The notes beneath the pieces are model-generated. The model was given only the letters and a program-made list of their open reading frames with translations, was not told the origin of the DNA and did no database searches. A DNA stretch of 64,000 bases, taken from assembly GCA_038380795.1 (NCBI GenBank), contig CM076260.1, positions 33,576,634-33,640,633 on the forward strand, read 5' to 3'. This DNA comes from Pyrocephalus nanus. Lineage: Eukaryota > Chordata > Aves > Passeriformes > Tyrannidae. Of the stretch, positions 54,488-64,000 are shown piece after piece. The stretch's first letter is position 1; each line of letters opens with the position of its first letter. The translations under genes and the position numbers were made by a program.

Positions 54488-54631
54488 CCTTAGAAGTGAA
54501 TGGCATGTTTGTGTTTCTTCTTAGTTTGTTTGTTTGTGTTTGTTTGTTAGTTGGTTAGCCCTTAGAAGTGAATGACATACTTGTGTTTCTTCTTAGTTTG
54601 TTTGTTCATGTTTGTTTATTAGTTGGTTTTT
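54488..54631. repeat. 72-bp tandem duplication
   Basis: Copy one (54488-54559) and copy two (54560-54631) both open ccttagaagtgaatg, share ttgtgtttcttcttagtttg, and end in TTTG-rich sequence. Of the aligned positions, about ten differ, and most differences outside the last few bases are transitions. There is no indel between copies, so the period is exactly 72. The TTTG units inside each copy probably promoted the duplication. It sits just upstream of the large CR1 copy but is not part of that family. Confidence 0.88.
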
Positions 54632-54663
54632 GTTTGTTTCTTTTTATTAAAATAACATTAAGG

Positions 54664-55672
54664 GATGGACAAAGTTACAGCGATGACAATAACAGGAAAG
54701 AAGAACCACTGAGCTTGAAGGGTAAATGTCAATGACACAAATCCCAAGTGGGTACTAATGGTGTTCCTCAAGGAATGATGTGGGGCCAAAAAGTGTTTAA
54801 GTGCACCCTCTGTAAGTTACTTCACAAATAAAATCCATACAAATGAAACTGTCAATAAACTGGAGGTCAGGCCTGCAACTCAGAGGAATCTCACAAAGCT
54901 GGAAAAATAGGCTGAAAAGAATCTCATGAAGAGCAATGAAGGGATATTCAGAATCCTGCCCCTGGGGAGGAATAGCCCTAAACACCTGTACAGTCTCAGG
55001 GCCAACTAACCAAAAAACAGCTTGGCAGAAAAGACCTGAGAATCCTGATTGACAACCAGTTGACCATGAGCCAGTAGTGTACCCATTTAGTGCTCATATC
55101 AGGCTGCAGGGGGTAGGCCAAGACATGCCAGCTGAGTAAGGGGAACTTTCCCTTCTGTTCAGCACTGATGAGATATAGTGGGAGTGCTGGATCCAGTTTT
55201 GGGCTCCCCAGTGAAAGACAGACATGGACATACTGGAGGTAGTTCAGTGGAGAGCTTTCCAGAAGTTGGAACACTGAAGCACATGATGCATGATATACTG
55301 AGAAAATTTGCCTTGTTCAGACTGGAGAAAAGGATTCAGAGGAGATCTCATCACGGTCTTCCACTACCAGAAGCCAGAGACAGGCTGCTCTTGGAGCTGC
55401 AAAGCAAAAGGATGAGGGACAGTGGATCTGAGTACAAGGAAACAAAATATATACCCTGTATAAGAAAAAAATTGTTGGTTATGAATGCTATCAAACACTG
55501 TAACAAGTTGCCTGAGGAGAAGTGGTCATCTTCATTCCTGCAGGCATTCAGAACTCAGCTGGATGCAGCTCTAAGCAATTTTTTGCAATTTTGTGCTTCT
55601 GCCAGCTTTGAATAAGGGTTTGGGCAAGAAAACCTCCAGAGGTCCCTTTCAAACTGCATTATTCTTTGATTG
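54664..55672 (+). mobile_element. CR1 LINE, old 5'-truncated copy
   Basis: This is about 1 kb of the 3' part of a CR1 retrotransposon in plus orientation. Recognisable landmarks in order are: an aagtgggtactaatggtgttcctcaagg region (54748-54775), a gtgcaccctctgtaagtt region (54802-54819), an aatctcatgaagagcaa region (about 54921-54937), an agttttgggctccccag region (55195-55211), a gacatggacatactggagg region (55221-55239), and an aacctccagaggtccctttc region (55630-55649) close to the 3' end. Spacing between the first two is shorter than expected, so an internal deletion is likely, with more indels elsewhere. The 3' end (about 55658-55672) shows only a degenerate octamer tail. The copy cannot encode a working product. 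Confidence 0.9.
55178..55615 (+). pseudogene. Remnant of CR1 ORF2 (reverse transcriptase C-terminus)
   Basis: A 145-codon stretch remains open inside the CR1 copy and still reads as the end of the CR1 ORF2 protein. Residues near position 108 (NKLPEEKWSSS) followed by FLQAFRTQLDAAL correspond to the family's conserved tryptophan/leucine-proline and F-K-T-R-L-D region. In intact elements ORF2 encodes endonuclease and reverse transcriptase for target-primed integration. Here the catalytic domains are absent, an in-frame start is fortuitous, and parts of the middle are scrambled by indels. It is a relic, not a gene. Confidence 0.8.
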
Positions 55673-56510
55673 TACAATACCTTGTTAGTCATAGTGACTA
55701 CATATTTATGAAAAAATCAGATTACATTACATAGAATAGTTTTACAAATTGGCAATGCTTACAAGATAGGAAAGAAAGATGGGATTAAGAAGAAATGTAA
55801 AGAATACATCCTCAGTGAGTGCACAGAACTTTGTACTGTGAGAGAAAAAGAGGGGCCTTGATGAAACAATATCAGGGATTGGACTTGTACATGTGTGAAG
55901 ATGCCTTGTCAAAAAGGAAAGCAGGAAGGGGATGTGGGCTAGGTGATTATTTCTGTCAGCTGAATTCAGTCTGTAGTTGGGTGTATGCTGTTTAGGCTGT
56001 TTGTAGATGACATGCCACCATAATATGAAAATTACCTTTAATCCAGATGTAATTAAAGAATGTGACACAAACACTATAAATCTCATATGTGAATTTTATT
56101 TCTTTGGATTTTTCCATGCTTGTTCTAATACTTATTATGTTTTATAGTTGTCCTTTATATAATAGGGAATCTTCATCAAATTCTGATTTATTTACCATTA
56201 GGAGCACAAACAATTTCTGAAACAAAGTCAGGGTCTCATGTTTCTAAGCATTTGCTAGGGGAAGAGTTTACTTTAAGTTTGGAAACATATTTTCCAATAT
56301 CCTGGGTCTATAGTTTTCACAAAGTATATAAATGTTAAACAAGTACAATATAATTCTATGAGAGCCTGCCTTACTAGAGAGTAAATCTTCTAAAGCTTAT
56401 GTATAAAGAAAGACCAGTAGTTTTCATACAAACTGTCAGCAGTAATTAAGAGTCTTTCCTCATTTTATGCAATTTTTGTCTCCAGCTATCTGAATGATAT
56501 ACAAAAGTAA
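55673..56510. other. Gene-free unique sequence between CR1 and the TTCCC array
   Basis: No gene supported. The 114-codon minus-strand frame at 55742-56086 has no recognisable domain. Confidence 0.7.
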
Positions 56511-56705
56511 TTTCCCTTCCCTTCCCTTCCCTTCCCTTCCCTTCCCTTCCCTTCCCTTCCCTTCCCTTCCCTTCCCTTCCCTTCCCTTCCCTTCCCTTCC
56601 CTTCCCTTCCCTTCCCTTCCCTTCCCTTCCCTTCCCTTCCCTTCCCTTCCCTTCCCTTCCCTTCCCTTCCCTTCCCTTCCCTTCCCTTCCCTTCCTTCCC
56701 TTCCC
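56511..56705. repeat. (TTCCC)n pentanucleotide array
   Basis: About 39 copies of a five-base unit (TTCCC; GGGAA on the other strand) run with almost no variation. The one clear irregularity is a missing C near 56693-56700. Because the period is five, all frames read as a repeating pentapeptide, which creates a spurious 73-codon frame (56494-56715). The minus strand is a long series of GGG runs separated by AA, the pattern expected of G-quadruplex-forming DNA, and the tract is purely homopurine-homopyrimidine. The purity suggests recent expansion; the true length may differ from the assembled length. Confidence 0.97.
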
Positions 56706-56822
56706 AGGTTTATAATTGGGAAAGTGAGACAGAAATGAAAAAAGTTACTTAATTGACTTTTAAGAACAAAATGACCTATTCCTAAAATCTCCTTTTTTAC
56801 TCTGCTTCTCTTTCCTTACCAA

Positions 56823-56859
56823 TTAAAAAAAAATAAAAAATAAAAAAAAAATAAAAAAA
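56823..56859. repeat. A-rich tract
   Basis: Runs of A of five to ten bases are separated by single T bases, ending before ggaggag. No retroelement body precedes it, so it is treated as low complexity. Confidence 0.85.
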
Positions 56860-57544
56860 GGAGGAGATAAAGAGTTTTCTGATAATTTTTCTTGCTTAAA
56901 TTTATCAACCTTTTCCTTTTTAATCAGCTCATGCAGTATGCTGAAGGGATAGTACTGATTAGGCAGTGCATTGCAACTTCAGATTGTAGTTCACTCTGGG
57001 CAGATCTTTGAGAAAAGAGACATTTCTGACAATGTGGATCTTTACAGCAAGCAGAGACAGGGCCGGGCCACAGAGTTCAGATCCAGACATGCATCACAAT
57101 GTGAGTGCCGACCTAGTTAAAGCTCACAAAAGAGATCTTTCATCTGGAAAAGCTGCTCTCAGAGTCTGATAAAATGCTCATGAACAACCAAGGGTGCTCT
57201 GAACACTGCCAGTGCATCATTTTCTGTTTTTTTAAATGAAGAAGAATTCTAAATCAGGGCCACTAATAGCTGCTATGAGCACAGTGATTAAATCTTCCTG
57301 AAAATTTTATTTTATTTACGTAATGTTTACTATTGCAGATCATGTGAATACTCAGAAAACCAAGCACTTATTAGATGGTTTGGCTTTGCAAATCTTATGT
57401 GTACCTATGTATATGCATATATAATAATAGTTTATATGGTGTGCTTTCCACTTCTATGTTTACACGTAGAGTCAAAAGCAGGTAATGAAAAGTCAGTTCA
57501 GCCTAAATGAGAGATGACTGCAGTTTTAACTTAGCCTGGGAACA

Positions 57545-57568
57545 TAATTAATTAAATAATTAATTAAG
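57545..57568. repeat. Two-copy 12-bp AT tandem with TAATTA motifs
   Basis: The unit taattaattaaa is followed directly by taattaattaag, one mismatch apart. Together they hold four overlapping TAATTA words and two TTAATTAA palindromes. TAATTA is the classical core bound by many homeodomain proteins, but such words are also common by chance in AT-rich repeats. Confidence 0.7.
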
Positions 57569-60500
57569 TAACATTAATCAATGGTGGACTTTTAAGATCC
57601 AGTAAAGTCTTTAATCTGAAGAATCGCAGATTAGTAGTTACCTTCTATTTTAAGATTAAAAAGATACTTGTTCCCCATTTCTAAACCATTCCTTTCATAC
57701 TTTTAAAATATTGGGATTACATCAATATCTGTCCACTTCTCTGAAATGTCCTTGGTTTTGCCTATTAAGTGCAAATTTGCAAGTGACTCCAAGAAAGCTC
57801 CTCTTCTCTCAACAATAACCACAAAAGAGCATCATGACTGCTAGCATGAATACATATAGGAATATTTTCCAGTAGAAATGTTCTTATAATTGTTCTTATA
57901 TTAGAACGTGGTGAAAGAGATTCTTTTTTTGTCAGCCTTGGATTACTCCTTAGAGGACATCAATTAACTATGAATTAAAAGGTGTCTGAATTAAACTATG
58001 ATTAAACTTTCCACTTCCAGATTCAAAGTTAATATAGATGTTGCAACTTTATTTTTCTTAATCCCTCGAGGCAATGAAACTACTCATTGCAGATGTGATA
58101 GGAAGAAAACCAAATTTCTCTCCTGGGAAAAAAGCTGTGAGAATAACAGAAACTAGACATGAAAAATATTAATTACATAGGTGTCCTGTCCCAAGGAGAA
58201 TATTTTCTAATGTTTTTCAAGTTTAATTGGACATGTCCCAGACTTTGAAGTTTCCTCCTTTGCCCTTAGGGGATTCTTCTATTGTCTAGCAAATTTCATT
58301 ATCAGGATGTTTTACCTGTCTAAAATCCCTGTCTTCATTTCATCCCCTTTCTCCTATTTAACACTATTTCCAGCCACATTTGCAAGAAAGCATTTATTAG
58401 AGTTCAGTGTCTCTGAGTGATTAAACATGAGAAGAGTCATAAATACCAATAATATACAGTAAAATCTATTCTCCTACTTTCTCATTTTCTAAGATGTGTT
58501 TAGTCCTAACACTTAATTGCAGCTGACATTTAGACAAGTTTTAAACCTTAGGCAGGTAGTGAGCAGAGTTGGTTTAACAGTTCATTACCAAATCCTTCAT
58601 GCTGATATAAATCCAATAAAATATGCTAAGGAGTTGTTATGAATTCTTAAAACCTTTCCTCCCTGGATAATTATGTACCAATCACTGAATCATTGCTGGC
58701 ATACTTAGGAGCTCACAGTTATGTCGAAGTAAAACTGTTAAATATTTGTCAACATTTTTTTCTTTTATATTTTATTTTCCTTCTTTTTTTTCTTATTCAA
58801 AAATTTGTGGTGTGATGGAAGCCACATAATTAGTGCTGAAAACAATAGTTTAAAAAGAAAAGCCTAGTTCTATTATTAACATATGTTTCAAATATCATTT
58901 CATCATATATTTTTTTCTGGAACCAGAATCCTGAAAAGGTGAGGTTTTTATTGTCTTAGGAAGATAATTTTTAATTTCTCTTTGTCTCAATATAGTGATT
59001 TTCAGAACATGTATCATTCTGTCTTACACTACAATAAGGCTCTGAGGTTTAACTTGTGAGTCTATAAAGGAAAGGAATGTGTATATTAATACTGACACCT
59101 ATTCTTTTGCTATAAGTTAATGCACAAATTGGTGCTTTTTGGATGTCAGACCTAATTAACTGTCTTTGAAAAAAACAATTGAGTGAACTTTCAAAAATAA
59201 TTTTTTCAAAACTTTTATCACATTTTCTGTCTTGAGGACCTGTGAAAAAAGGGAAATGCATGTATCCATTCTAATTTGTTTCAGTCTAAAATAACTTCAT
59301 CCATCATGATGTTAGCAATTTCAGAAAGTATTGCATATCTTTTTACTCTCAGGGAAGTAAACAGAAGTAGATGTTGAACTATCCTTTAAAGAACAAGCTA
59401 ATGTACTCCACCATATATGAAGTTTGCTCTATGTCATGGAAAACTGGGGTAAGGCAATCAATTCCAAGATTTTTATCCCCTAGGTGTTTTAAACAAAAAC
59501 ATAACCTGAGTAATAATTAAAAAAATAAATACTAGATAAAGATATATATATCACTGAAATTCATAGTATGAAACAATTATTTTTTTCTGATTTCACTGAA
59601 AATTCAACAATTAATTTCCTCCTAATCTCACATTTTCTTTCCTGTGTCACCCATGCCAATTATTTACACAAATTTACTTCAGAAATGTTGTGAGGAATCA
59701 TCCAGACATTCAAATATGACAAAAAAAACAAACCCCTACACACCAGGAAAAAGAAATATGGCCTTGATATTTTCAAGGAACATATGGTAAAAAGTTAAAG
59801 GAAAATCATAGGAAATAAGAGACCTAGAGAAATTGTACTAGGTTACTTTTTCCCTTTTTAGTTCCTGAGCCATAGACCCTGCTTTAGACATAATTCCTAG
59901 GAAAATTTATAATTTTAATATCTCTAACTGTCTGCAACAGATGTTGAATGCACTTTTCTCCTCTCCCATTCATACAGATGGAGTGTGCGTGCTTGTGCTC
60001 CAGTGTACTTTTGAAGGGAACAGGCAGATCCCCGGCACAGCATTCTTGTCAGGAAACTCTCACTAAGAGCCATCACATAAAGCATTTCTTTTCCTGTGCA
60101 GACAAAAACCCCAGAAAGTGGAAGGACTTAATCATGTGTGCCTGAAGAATGAACCCTTCTCTAACACAAAGACACTCCTCAATGGGAGTGTGTGTATACC
60201 TAAGGTGAGAATATTTGAAATAAAGAAACAGAATCTGAAGGTAAAATTACCTGTCAGCATCAGACTAACAGCACATATTTCTACTTAAAAGGTCATTTAT
60301 TGCAAAAGAAACACATGGAGGTTGTAGGTGCAGTTTACCTCAATATCTTTATTTCTCTGAATTCTGCATCTTTAAGAAACATGAAGAGACACAGGCCTGT
60401 GCAGAGAGTGATTCCTGACCCCTATCTCAGTCACCTATCTCAGTCTAGGACATCACCTTGGGATGAGATAAAGCCAAAGATTTCTACTGTTTTTCCACTG

Positions 60501-60873
60501 ACTGTAAAAGAGAATCTGCTGACCACACAGTTGTGAGACAACTGTACAAAGTGGTGTACCAGTTCAAACACAGAAAGACATACAAATAATTGTGGCATGG
60601 CTTAAAAAGCTAGCTGGAATATGCTGGCTTATGATAAAAAGTGAAATAAGAAATTGAAATATATATCTATACTGCAGCACACAGCACAAATATAGGTCAA
60701 AGAATTAGAATTAGATATATATGGCTACTGTCTTAATAGCGAATACACAAATCAATTACTCCCTTAGGAAGAAAATGGATAAACTGCATTAAAAATACCA
60801 GATCATCTTCTGATTCTTCATCAGAGACAACTGAAATTAAAAGAGGCATCAAATTCCAACCAAGTTTGGTTTT

Positions 60874-60904
60874 TTGTTTGTTTGTTTGTTTGTTTGTTTG
60901 TTTT
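60874..60904. repeat. (TTTG)n microsatellite
   Basis: About seven uninterrupted TTTG units. On the minus strand it encodes the repeating Lys-Gln-Thr-Asn stretch in the middle of the 192-codon frame, where it contributes stop-free length. Confidence 0.92.
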
Positions 60905-62639
60905 CCCCAAACAGTCATGTTATGCAAATTCTCCCGTGAACCACAGATTGCTATTGAGATTCCAGGCAAAAGCTGTTTGTGATGTCCACATAACAGAGTC
61001 CACATCAAATGACAGGATAAAAATCTGCAGTGATAAGATACTGAGCTGCGACTGCCATGCAGTAATTGATGCCAAGATAATGGCACAAAAGCTGTGCTGA
61101 GCTGGTTATGTGTCTGGAATGGAAGACATGGACTTCTGAAGTTATAACAGTTACACAGTAACCTGAAGGTGGGAGTACTGAACGGGACAAAGGCAGATGA
61201 ATTCCTGATAAGCACACTACAGCACAGTATCTTGGAAAGGAAAATTGACGTCAGAAGCTGTGAGTTACTGACAAAAAACAGAGTCTCTGTCTGAGGAACA
61301 ATGCAGAGCATTAAGACGTGAGCAGAAATGAAAGCTGTAACAGTGTTAGCAGGGACAAATGCTAAACTCTGGTGACATATTTAATCAACATGTTAAGTGT
61401 GCTTGTGCAGGATTCTATGAAAGTCAGCATCCCCAGGTGGATATATCACATATTTACTTAAGGAGTTTATAAAAAATCACCTTATCTCCAGACCTAGGTT
61501 TTACTGGAATGTAAAATACTAAACTAGAAAAAAATACAACAAACCCTCAAACAAAAACAAGTAGGACACAGAACAGAAAATACCTCTACTCTGCTATCTA
61601 AGACAGATGGCAGTAAAAGGTTTAAGAACTAATTCTTCTCACTTTTTTCTGCTGTCTCTTTATATTGATGACCTTTTCTTCCATGCTTACTGTCTAGCTC
61701 AGCATTTTTTATGCTTTCCTAGATTGAAAGCAGTTCCTTATTCTTTTTTTTCTGAAGAAGAGGTTTAATTCCTTGCAGAAATCCTCCAGCTTGGGTTCAT
61801 AACCAGTCCTTACATCTTTCACCTCCTGCTCTGCACTCTAGATGATGATCTAGAGATCATCCGCAAGACTAGCACAGCCACCAACTCTCAAAAATATTCT
61901 GGCCAAACAGTCATCTTCTACCTCTGCTGTTTAGTTAAACTCTTGGAAGAAGTGAAAAAGTGCAATGTAAGGCAGAAATAAACACATTGTTTCTTAGTAG
62001 TTCTACATAGTAGATACTTGATATCTAGTATAGGGCTTGATACTAACAGTAGTATCATCTTAAATTCCAAAGATGGAATTCCAACAACCACCAAATGTTA
62101 CAACCAAATACTCTGTGAGAGCCTATAAATCATTTGTAGGGGGCAAACACTTTAATCTGGACTTTTCACATAAAGGAATGCATTGGTGCAATAAGTCATT
62201 CCAAGAGACTTTGGAAATTCTTTTTCATCCATGACAGGACACTAATAAATGCTCCACATTACTATCTACACCATTCAGATGTGTGCTTTGCAGGATTAAT
62301 TTGTGTTTTTTCTCCCCTTCCCCTCAACTTTTATCTTCATTCACTATAGTTACTGTCACCAATTATTTCCTCTTGTGCATATGTGGGTGTAGGTGTGAGT
62401 GAGTGCACCTCTTTCATATCTCATTTTAGTTGTTGAAGAGCCCAGCACACTCTTTTGAAAAATGGAAGCACTGTTCATAGGATGTATTTCAATACATTCT
62501 CTTTTGTACCCCTGTGTCTTTTACTGTAAAGTTTATTTTATGGTTTTCCTATTTCTTGTTTCATCTACAGCTAACTTTTGGAAATAGGGAATGGGATCAT
62601 GAATGGGATTCACCTACCTGTATTTTACACCAACATGGG

Positions 62640-63120
62640 ACAGGCAGTAACCTGTTGCAGCAGGTCTAGAAGAGAGCAGCAAGATGATCAGAGGGCTGGA
62701 ATCACTCTCCTACAAAGAAAGGGTGAGAGAATTGAGTTTGTTTAGCCTGGGAAAGAGGTGGCTTAGCAGTAAAGTAATTGCAACCTTCCAGTTTCTGAAG
62801 GGAAGGGAGAGGGACTTTTTACAAGAGCATGTACTGGCAGAACAAGGCAGAATGAATTCAAACTAAAAGCTAGTAGGTTTAGACAAGATATTAGAAAGAA
62901 ACATTTACTGTGAGGGTGATGAGGCACTCTAACAGGTTGCCCAAATAAGTTATGGATGACCCATCCCTGGAGGTGGTCAAGGTCAGGCTGGATGGAGCCC
63001 TGAGCAACCTGATGTAGTGAAAGGTATCCCTGCCCACGTCAGGGGGGCTGGAACTAGATGATCTTTAAGGTCCCTTGCAATCCAAACCATTCTGTGGTTC
63101 TATTCTATTATTCTATGAAT
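62640..63120 (+). mobile_element. CR1 LINE, 3' fragment, well preserved
   Basis: About 480 bases of the 3' end of a CR1 element in plus orientation. It begins around the family's cctgttg...aggtc region and continues through aagatgatcagagggctgga, tactgtgagggtgatgaggc, aacaggttgcccaa, gagcaacctgatgtagtg and ctagatgatctttaaggtcc. It ends in the typical short octamer-like tail (ttctgtgg, ttctattc, ttctatga) instead of poly-A. It is closer to the family's usual sequence than the other two copies, so probably the youngest of the three. Its 5' boundary is uncertain by about ten bases. Confidence 0.95.
62684..62866 (+). pseudogene. Remnant of CR1 ORF2 C-terminal coding sequence
   Basis: A 60-codon frame inside the CR1 copy reads MIRGLESLSYKERVRELSLF and then a segment ending FQFLKGRERDF, a good match in layout to the conserved C-terminal part of CR1 ORF2 proteins. 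The upstream endonuclease and reverse-transcriptase domains are missing because of 5' truncation. The initiating Met is an internal residue of the ancestral protein. Confidence 0.85.
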
Positions 63121-64000
63121 CATTCATCTTGTGGTAATTTTCTACTGACTTGTATAATGAAGTCATGTTGTTTCTGATGTGCTCTTTTTTCCTGAAGCCA
63201 TGGGTCAAGTCTCCCAGTCTGTGACATTTTGACATAATTTTCTTCATTCCACATGTGCTGTATGGGCACTGCTTTCATACTTGTTGCATCTCTCATGTCA
63301 CTGAAATGCTTTATCATCACCAGTTGGCCCTGTTTGAAGGAGCACAGCACCAGATATTGAGAGCTAGCTGATCAAATAATGTGCAACCAAAGTAGCCCAG
63401 CTTTCCAGATGTCCTGGAGAGTTAACTGCACTGCCATGCACTCAGGACTTCCCTGTGCTTGTTATCATAGCTCCAATTCTGAAACCTATAAATTTGACTC
63501 TCTAGACAATGCTCTCATGGACAAACAATCCTTTCACAATTAATTTGTCAAGTTATGATCTTATTTTGATCCTCTTTTGGCACCACTAGTGGCAACTGCT
63601 GATTAAAAAAAAAAAAAAAAGGTATTGATGATTCATTTTTGTAAAGGCATCTGTGTTTCACATGTCTTTGGACTATTTTTTTTTTTTTTTGTGTTTAAAA
63701 GACTGAATTGTAAAGCAGACCACAGAGAAGAGTATACAGTTGTCTAATTCAGGGGAATTACTAAAGAGCACTGCTACCCCTGAGCTCACTCCAGCAGTTT
63801 TATCTCACCACTGATGGAATAGAAACACAGCTGAGGTACCTGCCAGGGCGTCAGAAATGGAATGCAGAACATGGAGTGGTCCTGTCTGATCACACAGAAA
63901 AGTCATGATGTTGTTAGTTGGAAGGAAGGTGTGCAGTTAATTAGGGTGACAGCTACAACTTTCTCCATGATTTTGTGCATAAGTCTCTATTTCAAGACTA
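63121..64000. other. Gene-free sequence to window end
   Basis: No gene supported; the 76-codon minus-strand frame at 63120-63350 abuts the CR1 tail and has no motif. An A16 run lies at 63605-63620 and a T15 run at 63676-63690. They are inversely oriented and about 55 bases apart, so they could pair as the stem of a large hairpin. Confidence 0.7.

Larger units (their letters stand above)
56706..62639. other. Gene-free sequence with simple repeats
   Basis: No gene is supported. An A-rich tract lies at 56823-56859, a TAATTA-rich tandem at 57545-57568, and a TTTG microsatellite at 60874-60904. The interval 56980-57240 is balanced in composition, without repeats, and could be a conserved noncoding block. 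The minus-strand frame 60733-61311 (192 codons) is the longest in the window and is discussed as a finding. Confidence 0.68.

Noticed and set aside
56494..56715. 73-codon frame with repeating Phe-Pro-Ser-Leu-Pro
   Set aside because: It is the translation of the TTCCC microsatellite; any frame of a stop-free pentamer is open.
1..64000. CRISPR arrays, operons, insertion sequences or other prokaryotic systems
   Set aside because: No regularly spaced repeats, no dense gene layout and clear avian LINE copies; the DNA is vertebrate.

Overview
The window looks like AT-rich, CpG-poor nuclear DNA from a bird. The main evidence is three copies of the CR1 LINE family, two of them (29449-29745 and 62640-63120) with the 3' end typical of avian CR1. 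The rest fits a vertebrate intergenic or intronic region: short stop-broken reading frames, scattered homopolymer runs and simple repeats. The order or species cannot be told from the sequence alone.

I found no protein-coding exon, tRNA, rRNA or known small RNA that I can support. Almost all open frames are short and uncorroborated: they have no recognisable domain, no convincing splice context and often an equally long frame on the other strand. Two of the longer frames (55178-55615 and 62684-62866, plus strand) are decayed CR1 reverse-transcriptase C-termini. The longest frame (192 codons, minus strand, 60733-61311) runs through a TTTG microsatellite. It is unexplained but not supported as a gene.

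Layout: 1-20160 is unique-looking sequence with a few hairpins and simple repeats. About 20160-20580 is a possible decayed LTR-like segment with a CT microsatellite and a 15-bp perfect hairpin. 20581-29448 is featureless. A minus-strand CR1 3' fragment lies at 29449-29745. 29746-51859 is mostly unique, with a long pyrimidine tract (31345-31434), a strongly AT-rich stretch with short duplications (35625-35885), a 27-bp tandem duplication (40836-40885) and a (TG)n run. 51860-53090 is a more GC-rich block with open frames on both strands and two TATA-like motifs. A 72-bp tandem duplication (54488-54631) lies just upstream of an old CR1 copy (about 54664-55672). A nearly pure 195-bp (TTCCC)n array lies at 56511-56705. 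The best-preserved CR1 copy is at 62640-63120.

No multi-gene system, operon or defence locus is present. The window reads as a gene desert or a very large intron. The most notable structures are the TTCCC/GGGAA array, which could form unusual DNA structures, and a few unexplained blocks that cross-species alignment could test for conservation.
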